Both the position numbers and the translations under genes were made by a program. Shown in pieces: positions 42,376 through 50,631 of a stretch of DNA of 64,000 nt (the first letter of the stretch is position 1; every line of letters begins with the position of its first letter). Origin of the DNA: Pedobacter sp. BAL39 (GTDB lineage Bacteria > Bacteroidota > Bacteroidia > Sphingobacteriales > Sphingobacteriaceae); NCBI RefSeq assembly GCF_000170795.1, contig NZ_ABCM01000001.1:434001-498000 (forward strand). Direction: 5' to 3'. The notes below the pieces were generated by a model. The model searched no databases, was not told the DNA's origin, and saw only the letters and a list, made by a program, of their open reading frames with translations.

Positions 42376-43100
42376 TGAGCAACCCTTTTATTCTCGCACT
42401 CAAGGCACGAAATCTGACAGTAGAAATCCACCATCATTCTGCCTACCAAATTGTTTTGTCTGACGATACGCCATTTGATTCAACAATCAACGGGATACTT
42501 TACGAGGGTATCCATGGCTTTTTGATCAAGCCACACATCCCCCATTTTTGCGTCGCAGAAAAAGGCACATTGAACGTTTTGAATATAGAGCCCTACTCAA
42601 ATATCGGACTGGAGCTGTCGGACAGGTTTATAGCAGATCAGGATGATATCATTTTTAATACGCCCGCCGACACAAATGCATTCTTTGAAACGCAGAAAGA
42701 CAACCTGGAGGTGACCAAAATAGTAGATGCCCTGCTCTCCAAATTACCTGCAGTCAATTATGATGAAAGGGTTACAAAAATGGTGGACTACATTAAGATA
42801 AATTACTTCCAATCCGATATTACGCCTCAAACATTTGCTGATCTGGTCTTTCTGTCGCCCTCGCGTTTGGCTTCGCTCTTTAAAAAGCAGACGGGCAGCA
42901 GCATATCCAAGTACTTACTGTGGACACGGTTACGTCAGGCTATTTACCTCATACTTACGGAGAAGGAAAGAAACCTTACGGACATTGCGTACGAGACAGG
43001 CTTTTATGACCTCCCCCAGTTTAATAAGTACATGTATGAAATGTTTGGAATGCCGCCTAAAGCACTGAAGCACAATAGTGACCTGATTGAAATTTATTAG
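42372..43100 (+). CDS. AraC-family regulator coupled to the LacI gene
   Basis: A 242-aa protein with an N-terminal cupin-like half and a C-terminal AraC HTH (TPQTFADLVFLSPSRLASLF, then NLTDIAYETGFYDLPQFNKY). The start overlaps the LacI stop by four bases (ATGA), an unusual coupling of two local regulators. Possibly both act on the same sugar operon. Confidence 0.87.
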   Translation: MMSNPFILALKARNLTVEIHHHSAYQIVLSDDTPFDSTINGILYEGIHGFLIKPHIPHFCVAEKGTLNVLNIEPYSNIGLELSDRFIADQDDIIFNTPADTNAFFETQKDNLEVTKIVDALLSKLPAVNYDERVTKMVDYIKINYFQSDITPQTFADLVFLSPSRLASLFKKQTGSSISKYLLWTRLRQAIYLILTEKERNLTDIAYETGFYDLPQFNKYMYEMFGMPPKALKHNSDLIEIY

Positions 43101-43311
43101 ATCTGCTTTACAGCATTTGGAATCGCATTTTGCGATACAGCGCCAATTTAGAGTCTATTCCATTTTTTCTGCTGACAGCTAACGCACCGGTGTATGCACC
43201 CTAGTTTGTTGATCCAAATCATCAACGGCACAGGCACAATAGTGATTTGATACAAGTTTGATCAATCGCCTGTTCGCAACTTTGTGATATCATTTAATCA
43301 ATCAAAATATC

Positions 43312-44256
43312 ATGAAAGCAATAGTGTATAAAAAATTCGGTAATACAGGTGTTCTTGAACTTGTAGAAGAAACCATACCAACTGTAAAAGCAGATCAGGT
43401 ACTGGTCAAAATGAAGGTGTTCTCTATCAACCCGATGGACTGGAAAATCAGGAAAGGCGAAATGAAGCTTATGTCGGGTTCAAAATTCCCAAAACATACT
43501 GGTGCCGACTTTGCAGGCATCGTTGAAAATATTGGATCTGCTGTTACGGGGATCCAAAAAGGTGATGAAGTTTTTGGCGTCGTAAGAGATATGATGAAAG
43601 AAGGTGTTTCAGCGGAATATGTAGTGGTACCCGCCTTGCTGATCTGGAAGAAGCCATCAAACATCAGCTTTGCCCAGGCTGCTGCAATTCCTGTGGTAGG
43701 TACTGCAGCAGTAACGGCATTGAACAAAATGGGCAACATTGGTTCAGAAACCAGCATTCTGATCAACGGGGCTACAGGTGGTTTCGGGATGTTCCTTCTT
43801 CAATTGTTAAAACAAAAAAACGCTACTGTGACTGCGGTGACCAATAGCAAGGGAATGGAACTTGCAACAACATGGGGCGCAGATTTGGTGATAGATTACG
43901 CAAAGGAAAATGTAATTACCCAAAATACTTCCTACGACATCGTTATTGATTTGTCAGGTAAAATGGGCTACAAAAATGCCAGACACATCATGAAACCTAA
44001 AGCCATTTTTCTGAACCCGACGCCTAAGCCTATCGACATTCCCCTATCCATTTTCAAAAATCTATTCAGGACGCAAAAACATGTCGTCGTGCTTTCAAGC
44101 CCATCGACAAAACACACGGCGGTGCTGCTGACTGCGCTGAAGAACGGTCTGCAGGTTGAAGTTAACAAAGTGTTTCCATTTGCTGATTTCCAGAAAGCGT
44201 ATCAATATGCTGAACAGGGCGGTTACATCGGAAAAGTGCTCGTAGAAGTCAATTAA
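43312..44256 (+). CDS. MDR-superfamily NAD(P)H quinone-oxidoreductase-type enzyme
   Basis: A 314-aa protein of the medium-chain dehydrogenase family without the zinc ligands: AIVYKKFGNTGVLELVEETI, FSINPMDWKIRKG, HTGADFAGIVENIGSAV, GDEVFG, and a nucleotide loop INGATGGFGMFLLQLLK. It is of the quinone oxidoreductase type and acts in the cytoplasm. It lies 62 bp before the NmrA-like gene in the same direction. Confidence 0.88.
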   Translation: MKAIVYKKFGNTGVLELVEETIPTVKADQVLVKMKVFSINPMDWKIRKGEMKLMSGSKFPKHTGADFAGIVENIGSAVTGIQKGDEVFGVVRDMMKEGVSAEYVVVPALLIWKKPSNISFAQAAAIPVVGTAAVTALNKMGNIGSETSILINGATGGFGMFLLQLLKQKNATVTAVTNSKGMELATTWGADLVIDYAKENVITQNTSYDIVIDLSGKMGYKNARHIMKPKAIFLNPTPKPIDIPLSIFKNLFRTQKHVVVLSSPSTKHTAVLLTALKNGLQVEVNKVFPFADFQKAYQYAEQGGYIGKVLVEVN

Positions 44257-44318
44257 CACGCTCCCTATTTATTTCATCAGACCTTTAATCATAATCATCA
44301 ACCATAAAAAAATACATC

Positions 44319-45215
44319 ATGAAAAAGAAAATAGTAGTACTCGGCGCCACGGGAACCGTGGGCAGTAAAATTTCAGAAATACTTCTGAACGAAGGACACC
44401 TGGTAACCTTAGTTGCCAGGCATATAGAAAAATTAGAAAAATACCGCGAATTGGGTGCAACGTTACTTGCAGCTGACATCACAGATGTAGACACGCTAAC
44501 GAGTGCTTTTAAAACCGCTGACGCTGCGTTTGTACTGATGCCTGATCACGTGAAAGCAGAAAACGTAAGAGCCTACCAAAGAGAGGTTACCGGCAAGCTG
44601 ATTGAGGTCATTCAAAATTCAGGCATCAAATATATTGTCAATATGAGTAGCCTGGGCGCGCACATGCATGAGGGAACTGGAATCATGGCCGGTACGGGTG
44701 AACAGGAGGTACGGCTGAACCAGTTGGCCGATGTAAATGTCATACATATCCGCTCTGCTTACTTCATGGAAAATATGCTCAGGACGATTGGTGTGGTTAA
44801 AAACCTGGGCCTGAACGGGACAGCTGCAGATGGTGATCATGCCATACCAATGGTAGCTACCCGGGATGTTGCTAAAGTTGCTGCAGGATATCTATCCAAT
44901 CTCGACTTCAACGGCAAGGTGGTGCAGGCGGTCATGGGACCTAGAGACTACACCCTTCGGGAGGTTACCGGCCTCATCGGAAAGGCCATTGGCAAGTCCG
45001 ATTTAGCTTATGTACAGTTTCCTGTGGACCAGGCAAAACAAGCATTTTTAAAAAATGGCTTCTCGGAAGATTTTGTCGACAATCTGATTGAGATGGCAAC
45101 ATCCATCAAAACAGGGTTTATGAATTATCAAAAGAGAGATAACTCAACTACCACTTCAACTACAGCAGAGGAATTTGTGAATGAACTTTACCTGCCCGCC
45201 TATAAAGCAATATGA
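44319..45215 (+). CDS. NmrA/NAD(P)-binding Rossmann-fold protein
   Basis: A 298-aa atypical SDR with an N-terminal GATGTVGSKISEILLNEGH nucleotide loop, a central IRSAYFMENMLRTIG as in NmrA-like proteins, and MVATRDVAKVAAGYL. Such proteins are quinone reductases or redox sensors. It follows the MDR enzyme and may act on the same class of compounds. Confidence 0.87.
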   Translation: MKKKIVVLGATGTVGSKISEILLNEGHLVTLVARHIEKLEKYRELGATLLAADITDVDTLTSAFKTADAAFVLMPDHVKAENVRAYQREVTGKLIEVIQNSGIKYIVNMSSLGAHMHEGTGIMAGTGEQEVRLNQLADVNVIHIRSAYFMENMLRTIGVVKNLGLNGTAADGDHAIPMVATRDVAKVAAGYLSNLDFNGKVVQAVMGPRDYTLREVTGLIGKAIGKSDLAYVQFPVDQAKQAFLKNGFSEDFVDNLIEMATSIKTGFMNYQKRDNSTTTSTTAEEFVNELYLPAYKAI

Positions 45216-45319
45216 GTAACAAACATCAATTTACCAAATTCATCTTTATCAAAATTGCCAGTTCATCTTTCCATAAAACTGGAAAGATGACTTCGCAGAA
45301 CTCTATTGGCCTTTAGGGG

Positions 45320-45532
45320 TCAAAACGGAAATTCCTCACAGAAAAAACCATTTTCCTGCAATAGTTTGATCACTGACTCCGTGATTTCATGTGCACTTTC
45401 CACGCGTAAGATCTTATCACAATCCTCAAGGTCGAAATTCCACCTTGATCCTATTAAGTGTTCATCCAGTTGTGGTTTAAGCATTTCCAAATCAGTGGTG
45501 TTGGCCACATTAGTTTTAAAGATTACAATCAT
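45320..45532 (-). CDS. Small protein of 70 aa, heavy-metal-associated-fold-like
   Basis: The pattern MIVIFKTNVANTTDLEMLKP, RWNFDLEDCDKILRVES and ESVIKLLQENGFFCEEF resembles a beta-alpha-beta-beta-alpha-beta ferredoxin-like domain of the HMA type but without the CxxC metal motif. It overlaps the rhodanese stop by four bases, last of the TetR-controlled operon. Confidence 0.7.
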   Translation of the reverse strand: MIVIFKTNVANTTDLEMLKPQLDEHLIGSRWNFDLEDCDKILRVESAHEITESVIKLLQENGFFCEEFPF

Positions 45533-45903
45533 TTCCTGTTATTTTGCTGATTAATTTTCTTTTGCAGATCACCCCATGCTCCTCCATTATAGACATGTCT
45601 GAAACCAAGATCTTTAAGTATTTTCTCGACCTTGACACTCCGCAAGCCATGAGAACAAGTGGTGATGTAGATTTTTTCAGGATCCAGCTCTTTATACCGG
45701 TCGCGAATAGTGCCTAGTGAAATGTTGATGGATCCTGCAATGTGTCCTGTGTTGTATTCTCCGGGAGTTCGTACATCTAAAATTACCGCACCTTTGGCAA
45801 TTTTCGCATCGAGCCCCTTATCGAGATTTACAAAACGATAAATACGATATCCCAGATACATGATAATTAATAAGACGGAGAGGGTCAAAGCTGTTTTTAT
45901 CAT
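45529..45903 (-). CDS. Membrane-anchored rhodanese-like sulfurtransferase
   Basis: A 124-aa protein with an N-terminal transmembrane helix (about 3-20) and a rhodanese domain: GAVILDVRTPGEYNTGHIAG, then the catalytic loop YITTCSHGLRS with its Cys, and FRHVYNGGAWGDL. It transfers sulfane sulfur or acts in redox handling outside the inner membrane. It lies 28 bp after the cytochrome gene. Confidence 0.88.
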   Translation of the reverse strand: MIKTALTLSVLLIIMYLGYRIYRFVNLDKGLDAKIAKGAVILDVRTPGEYNTGHIAGSINISLGTIRDRYKELDPEKIYITTCSHGLRSVKVEKILKDLGFRHVYNGGAWGDLQKKINQQNNRK

Positions 45904-45931
45904 TGTTTATATTTTAATTGTGAATTGGTGT

Positions 45932-46918
45932 TTAATTTTTTAGGTTTTTGATATACGCCTCAATCAGTGCCAGGCCCTCTTTGTCGACTACTGTCGTTCC
46001 GAGTTTCGGCATGTGGTATTCACCCATTTCATTCATTCTAATAAGGATGTTGTTCTTGTTCAATTCGATACCAGAGTGCCTCAGGTTGGTGTTATAATCC
46101 AGGTTAATTGTGGTCTGCCCGGCATATCCGCCAGACTGGTGGCAATGCGCACAGTTGATGTCCATATACGCCCTGGCCCTTTGTTCTACAGGCAAATTGT
46201 TGTCCCTATAGCTTGGCATGTGCTGAAAAGAATCCAGTCTTGAGGATTCAATCAATCCTTTGTTTATTAAATATGCCAACTGGTTAAACTGCTTTCCCTC
46301 CCGTTGTACAGGCCTGTTTAAATTCCTCACTTTCGGACCTATGGGCAGGATGGCATTTCCTGAGTGGTGACAACTGACACACTCTTTATTACTTGGGATA
46401 TGATAGGCGATCTGCCTGCGTTCTCCGCTCAGGTCCTCTACATCCACCCGTACGGTTGCCCCTTCTTCAATTAATAATGCATCAGTTTGGTCATCGTTCC
46501 ATTGATAAGTAGCAACGTTCCATGTTGAACCGGCAAAAATGAGCAGCCTGGTTTCGACGATCTGCAACCGCTTTCTATTTTCCGATGGATAGTAAAAAGT
46601 CTTTGCAATTAAAGTTCCCTCCGGAAAATCGGGCAGCCCGTTTCCCTTCAACTTCATTTTCTTACCTGCCGGTAACCTGATCAATCGTTGTTTTTCAGCA
46701 TAATCGGTAAAAAGAGTGGAGGAGAGTTCCAGCACCTCAACCCCAGCCTCTGGATGAAGTGCCGACATTTCACCCTTAAAAAGATGATAATTGGAAAGCT
46801 GCTTTTTGAAAGCCACCTGATTTCCTATATGCGGATTGCCCGTAGTATTACGGGAAAGCACATAGATCAACGGTACAACGAGTATTGCAACAATTATGAA
46901 GTATTTTTTTACCTGCAT
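45932..46918 (-). CDS. Dihaem cytochrome c-type protein, SO_2930-like
   Basis: A 328-aa exported protein (N-terminal hydrophobic segment to about residue 20) with two CxxCH haem sites, ECVSCHHSGN and NCAHCHQSGG, and NVATYQWNDDQTDALLIEEG typical of the SO_2930 family. It probably carries electrons in the periplasm. It is 8 bp after the DUF3817 gene. Confidence 0.85.
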   Translation of the reverse strand: MQVKKYFIIVAILVVPLIYVLSRNTTGNPHIGNQVAFKKQLSNYHLFKGEMSALHPEAGVEVLELSSTLFTDYAEKQRLIRLPAGKKMKLKGNGLPDFPEGTLIAKTFYYPSENRKRLQIVETRLLIFAGSTWNVATYQWNDDQTDALLIEEGATVRVDVEDLSGERRQIAYHIPSNKECVSCHHSGNAILPIGPKVRNLNRPVQREGKQFNQLAYLINKGLIESSRLDSFQHMPSYRDNNLPVEQRARAYMDINCAHCHQSGGYAGQTTINLDYNTNLRHSGIELNKNNILIRMNEMGEYHMPKLGTTVVDKEGLALIEAYIKNLKN

Positions 46919-46926
46919 AGCTTTAA

Positions 46927-47262
46927 TCAGTTTTTCAGTCCGTTCTGTCCATGCAAAATAGATTCAGGGAGCAGGATATGTTTATCGATATAAAAAGTTC
47001 CGAATGGAACAATACAGGCCAGCAATACCTTCCAGGTCGTCTTCGAAAATGACCAGCGGTAGGACACCCCTACACTCAATGTAATGAATACAAACAGGCA
47101 GAAAAGTAAGCCATGTACCGGCCCCAACATTTTGACCAATGTTGGATCATGAAAAAAGTACTTTAACGGTACTGCAACAAATACTAAAAGGATCAGCGAA
47201 ATTCCTTCCAGAAATCCCAGGATGCGCAGCCGTCCGATTGGGGTCTTGAATAAATAGATCAT
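46927..47262 (-). CDS. DUF3817 membrane protein
   Basis: From the ATG at 47262 the product has 111 aa with the family pattern RILGFLEGISLILLVFVAVP, VKMLGPVHGLLFCLFVF and CIVPFGTFYIDK. About three membrane segments. The earlier in-frame ATG at 47334 would overlap the preceding gene by 59 bp and is less likely. Role unknown. Confidence 0.82.
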   Translation of the reverse strand: MIYLFKTPIGRLRILGFLEGISLILLVFVAVPLKYFFHDPTLVKMLGPVHGLLFCLFVFITLSVGVSYRWSFSKTTWKVLLACIVPFGTFYIDKHILLPESILHGQNGLKN

Positions 47263-47275
47263 AATTGTGGTTTGA

Positions 47276-47740
47276 TTAAAAAGGCCTGAAGAATGGACGA
47301 TTGGCAAGTGGTGAAAATGGCCATGGTATGGCAATGAATATCACGATGAGCGACAGCACAAACCAAAGTAACATCGTTCCAAATTTTTCACGGTCAGTAG
47401 GCGCTCTCTTTGCTCTTGCAGAGCCGATGGTAATCATTACTACTGAAAGTATCATCAGACTGATGTGCACATACCTGAAAAACTCATGTTCACCTACCCA
47501 TAAGCGCGTCTCAGGAATAGCCGGGTTAAACTTTACGATCGGACTGATCATGTACAGGGCGAGCCCCAGCATGAGCTGGATGTGGGAAACGGTTGCAGTT
47601 AAATGGCGTATCAGATTATCCTGTTTACTAAAGCCGCGGGATCTCAGGACTCCCCTGGCAGATAAGAAGATACTGTACATTAAAAAAAACAGGAGCAGCC
47701 ACCTGTTGATGGAGTGTAGGGTTAATAACGTTTGATGCAT
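47276..47740 (-). CDS. Four-TM membrane protein, first gene of TetR-controlled operon
   Basis: A 154-aa product with about four hydrophobic segments and histidines near the membrane surface (HSINRW, HLTATVSHIQLMLGLALY, EFFRYVHISLMILSV), reminiscent of membrane haem-binding proteins, though no family is certain. It begins 17 bp after the perfect palindrome ATACTAATTAGTAT. Confidence 0.75.
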   Translation of the reverse strand: MHQTLLTLHSINRWLLLFFLMYSIFLSARGVLRSRGFSKQDNLIRHLTATVSHIQLMLGLALYMISPIVKFNPAIPETRLWVGEHEFFRYVHISLMILSVVMITIGSARAKRAPTDREKFGTMLLWFVLSLIVIFIAIPWPFSPLANRPFFRPF

Positions 47741-47756
47741 GGCATAAGATTAAAAG

Positions 47757-47770
47757 ATACTAATTAGTAT
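47757..47770. promoter_or_regulatory. TetR operator 1, perfect palindrome before the membrane-protein operon
   Basis: ATACTAATTAGTAT is a perfect 14-bp palindrome 17 bp upstream of the start at 47740. The extended sequence AGATACTAATTAGTATGTTT differs from the site before tetR (48375-48394) in one base. It would block the operon promoter. Confidence 0.8.
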
Positions 47771-47788
47771 GTTTTTGTATAAAAAAAA

Positions 47789-48373
47789 TTAAAGTTGATT
47801 GAGATAGCTTTTTAGGCCAGCCAGGTAGGTTGTGTAAGCCTTTCTGCCAATGACCTTGCCGAGGCCCCTTACGCCTCCATATCCAGAAATAACCATCACT
47901 GCAACTTCTTCAGGAGAAACATGAGGTTTAACGAGTCCCAATGGCTGGGCAGACTGAATTGCTGACACAATTGAATCCTTCCAGCTTAAGACCAGTTTAG
48001 AAAGGGCCTTTTTAAAAGTATTGTTAATGGGAGACATTTCTTCCATAAGATTGATTGCCGGACACCCATAGTCGGCATTGAAAAAATCCTCATCATTCAG
48101 CAGCCTTTCCATCATTTCATAAATCGCTGTCAGGGGATCTTTGCTTTCTATCAACGGCTTCACCATTATTTCATACATGCTTGGGTAAAGCAGCTCGCTG
48201 ATCAACTCCAGCCCCATTTGCTCCTTGTTTTTGAAATGATAGAAAAATGCCCCTTTGGTCATATTTGTGGTTGCAATGATATCATCTATGCTCGTTGCCT
48301 GATAACCTTTCTGGTAGATCAGGTCGAAGGATTTCTGCATGATGTAATTCCGGGTTTCCGTTGACTTTGACAT
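47789..48373 (-). CDS. TetR-family repressor
   Basis: A 194-aa protein with the N-terminal TetR HTH (IMQKSFDLIYQKGYQATSID, then MTKGAFFYHFKNKEQ) and a C-terminal effector domain. Its gene is flanked by two near-identical palindromes, one before its own start and one before the operon to its left, which indicates autoregulation and repression of the cytochrome/rhodanese operon. Confidence 0.92.
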   Translation of the reverse strand: MSKSTETRNYIMQKSFDLIYQKGYQATSIDDIIATTNMTKGAFFYHFKNKEQMGLELISELLYPSMYEIMVKPLIESKDPLTAIYEMMERLLNDEDFFNADYGCPAINLMEEMSPINNTFKKALSKLVLSWKDSIVSAIQSAQPLGLVKPHVSPEEVAVMVISGYGGVRGLGKVIGRKAYTTYLAGLKSYLNQL

Positions 48374-48376
48374 AAG

Positions 48377-48390
48377 ATACTACTTAGTAT
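48377..48390. promoter_or_regulatory. TetR operator 2, before tetR
   Basis: ATACTACTTAGTAT, a palindrome with a single asymmetric centre position, lies 4 bp before the tetR start codon. It is nearly identical to the site at 47757-47770. Confidence 0.8.
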
Positions 48391-48816
48391 GTTTTGCAAA
48401 AGTATAAAAAAATAGTAGTCATGCCATAGGCTTAAGTCATCAGGAAGTAATTCCTATAAAACCGAATATCTTGAGCCATTCACGATTTTCCACGTGTTTT
48501 ATTATGAATTTCGGCAAACATGCACAAGTTTAGGAAGAGAAGCGAGAAAATATTAGACTAGATGATCTGTAATTATTGATTTGGGATCTTAACAAGATAA
48601 TTTTAACAGTTTGATTGAAAGTAATCAACATCAGGTCCCAGAACAGATAACCAACGTGTATTTGATAAAAATCTTCATGTTAATAATAAATATTTCTGTT
48701 GCCTGTGATATCTCAAAGTCGAATGGATTTCCATTGGATAAACAGCCCGTTTGTAGGGAAACCATCATGAATTTAAATGATTGGATCAGTATAAAATATA
48801 AGAACGACTGATTTTA
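48391..48816. other. Intergenic region between tetR and the toxin gene
   Basis: AT-rich, with the tetR promoter at the left side. A TTG-started frame at 48611-48811 (66 codons) has no family resemblance and no supporting context; I do not consider it a gene. The region otherwise shows nothing clear. Confidence 0.45.
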
Positions 48817-49482
48817 TTAAATTAGACGCAAATTGTCCAGGTGATCGGGATTAGTTGCAGCTTCAAAATCTTCTTTAATAAAAGCCCACTCCTTTTCTTT
48901 AAGACAAATTGGATCTGGATCCTGATCTGCAATACTAAAATCAATAAGGTTTTTAAGTATCTTTTCTCGTTCATGTGTCCACTCATACCTTAAACGATGC
49001 AGTTCTAGCATAGAATTTATTGAGAAATGGGCCATTAATTCGTGTAAATCCCAAAAATCCTTTTTACGGCCACCCCTTTGTATTACATCAATCTTCATTG
49101 CCAATATTTCTTCTGTGCTAGCCATTCGTAGGCCCTCTGTCTCGATAGCCGGTTGAAAAAAAGGATCCATGGAATAATAAATATCGACTTTTACTGCATT
49201 TTGACTATCAGACCCGACCAGGTAAGAGGTGCCAAATGCAGGATTTACCCCAAAATTTGTACTTACATAAGTAAAATTGTTTAGCATGTATTGCTCAATT
49301 ATTTTAAAATCTATAGATCCATAAATAGCATCCGTAAAGAGATCAATATCAACAGATATTCTATGACCAAACTGCAAACTCAAAGCCGTTCCTCCAACAA
49401 GACGGAAATGCTTAAAAATTGGCTCTTGCATCAAAACAAGTAAAACCTCTTTTAACTGATGATTAACAGTATCCCAATGCAT
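48817..49482 (-). CDS. AbiEii/AbiGii-type nucleotidyltransferase toxin
   Basis: A 221-aa protein with the nucleotidyltransferase core of the AbiEii family: FRLVGGTALSLQFGHRISVD, then IDLFTD holding the catalytic aspartates, TEEILAMKIDVIQRGGRKKD, and FWDLHELM. AbiEii toxins transfer nucleotides, for example to tRNA ends, and stop growth. It overlaps the upstream HTH gene by one base, so both form a toxin-antitoxin unit. Confidence 0.88.
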   Translation of the reverse strand: MHWDTVNHQLKEVLLVLMQEPIFKHFRLVGGTALSLQFGHRISVDIDLFTDAIYGSIDFKIIEQYMLNNFTYVSTNFGVNPAFGTSYLVGSDSQNAVKVDIYYSMDPFFQPAIETEGLRMASTEEILAMKIDVIQRGGRKKDFWDLHELMAHFSINSMLELHRLRYEWTHEREKILKNLIDFSIADQDPDPICLKEKEWAFIKEDFEAATNPDHLDNLRLI

Positions 49483-49985
49483 TATTTATCAGACTTTAAA
49501 TGAGCCATAACTGGAAAGTGGTTCTCTTCAATTTTATCGCTACCCGTCACTTGGCAAATCTTATCTTTACCATAAAACCGGACTATTTCTTTTTTTTCCT
49601 GATCGTTACCCCTTTCAAACACTCTTTTTATCACCCATGCAGCTTGTCTTTGCCAGTCAATATGATCAATATTGGTATCCCAAAAAAGTGCTTTACGAAG
49701 CATTTCAAAATCGGGACGAGACTGCATCTTAATCCTTGCCTTTTTTAACTCATAATATGCTTGCAACAAAAACATTGTTCCTTCTTCCAGCCCCAATACC
49801 TCATCAATTTTAATCGCCAATTCAGCAGTAATCCCACGTTTAGCTTTCGTTAACTCATTTAGTTGCTGGGGATAAATTTGTAACCCAAGCGCAAACGGCC
49901 TTTTTTTAAGCCCTTTCTTCGCAAGTTCTCGTTCTAAAACCAGGCCCGGATGTATTCCTTTGTACTTTTCGATTAAGGTTTCCAT
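49482..49985 (-). CDS. HTH antitoxin of the AbiEii-type pair
   Basis: A 167-aa protein. An N-terminal HigA-like XRE domain (HPGLVLERELAKKGLKKRPF, NELTKAKRGITAELAIKI) is followed by a linker and a DUF6922-like C-terminal segment (LRKALFWDTNIDHIDWQRQA, then VIKRVFERGNDQEKKEIVRF). It probably neutralises the toxin and represses the operon from the TAAACA...TGTTTA site just upstream of its ATG. Confidence 0.85.
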   Translation of the reverse strand: METLIEKYKGIHPGLVLERELAKKGLKKRPFALGLQIYPQQLNELTKAKRGITAELAIKIDEVLGLEEGTMFLLQAYYELKKARIKMQSRPDFEMLRKALFWDTNIDHIDWQRQAAWVIKRVFERGNDQEKKEIVRFYGKDKICQVTGSDKIEENHFPVMAHLKSDK

Positions 49986-49995
49986 AAATCAAATA

Positions 49996-50011
49996 TAAAC
50001 AAAAATGTTTA
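49996..50011. promoter_or_regulatory. Operator-like palindrome before the antitoxin gene
   Basis: TAAACA-AAAA-TGTTTA starts 10 bp before the antitoxin ATG. A palindrome at this place is what an autoregulating antitoxin binds. Confidence 0.6.
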
Positions 50012-50017
50012 CATTAA

Positions 50018-50044
50018 ATCCTAACCGGTAAATCTGGTTAGGAT
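50018..50044. other. 9-bp hairpin ATCCTAACC / GGTTAGGAT
   Basis: A perfect 9-bp inverted repeat with a 9-base loop close to the antitoxin promoter. No T-tract follows on either side. It could be a second operator or an RNA hairpin. Confidence 0.45.
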
Positions 50045-50309
50045 CTGGTTTCATTCAATTGTAAAAAGACGAGTTGACAATCGGTATACCTCATTTGCTT
50101 TTCAGATCCGCACATAAACAATATATATTAACAGATTACACTCAAAAATCAGCAACTCCACAAATACAATTCAGGAACATCTGGAAATCTTATTAGAGGT
50201 GAAAAATCTCCCTTTTTAACTAAGGAACATAGAATAATCAAAACTAAGTATTATCGACATCATGATGAAAATTTCAGGAAACCGATAAACCTAGGTTAAA
50301 ACCTCGTAG
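50045..50309. other. Gene-free stretch left of array 2
   Basis: No open frame of interest, hairpin or repeat seen other than AT-rich sequence. Confidence 0.4.
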
Positions 50310-50475
50310 GTTGACAAGGTACCCCTCGCCCTTTAAGGCACATTAAGCCTGCTTTTTTATAGTTTTTGTATAGCCCTATACCTTACACAGGCTATCTGAA
50401 CACCTTGTGAGTACCTTGTCAACACCTTGTGAGAAGCGAACAAGACCCGAACAAGGGGCGATCAAGAACCGAAAG
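50310..50475. repeat. Array 2 of 11-bp repeats, related to the array at 16368
   Basis: GTTGACAAGGTAC (50310-50322) is the exact inverse of GTACCTTGTCAAC (50411-50423). Three 11-mers (AACACCTTGTG, AGTACCTTGTC, AACACCTTGTG) cover 50399-50431, then three more in the other orientation (GCGAACAAGAC, CCGAACAAGGG, GCGATCAAGAA) cover 50436-50468. AGCCCTATA (50372-50380) and GCCCTTTAA (50328-50336) are inverse copies of TATAGGGCT and TTAAAGGGC in array 1. Same building blocks, different order. Confidence 0.8.
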
Positions 50476-50585
50476 TTGCCTTCTTAAAAAAAGAAGCACA
50501 GGTAACCCGTAAAAATTGTGTTTTCATATCATGCCTTTTTATACAGAATAATTTTAGAAGTAGATATGTAACGGGAATGAAGGCC

Positions 50586-50631
50586 TTTAAAAAAATATAG
50601 CGGAACGAGTCACGCTCCGACTGTTCCGCTA
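50586..50631 (-). terminator. Strong leftward terminator without an obvious gene
   Basis: TAGCGGAAC (50598-50606) pairs with GTTCCGCTA (50623-50631). An inner AGTC/GACT pair extends the stem over a 7-base loop, and leftward it is followed by TATTTTTTT. It is a convincing intrinsic terminator for a transcript running left, yet no leftward gene lies between it and the symporter gene at 51032. Confidence 0.65.

Noticed and set aside
48611..48811. 66-codon TTG-started frame
   Set aside because: No family likeness, no coupling to neighbours, and AT-rich composition that gives such frames by chance.
16368..50475. The two repeat arrays as ends of one 34-kb mobile element
   Set aside because: The interval contains ordinary metabolic and SusCD genes, no recombinase was found, and the arrays are reordered rather than matching terminal repeats.
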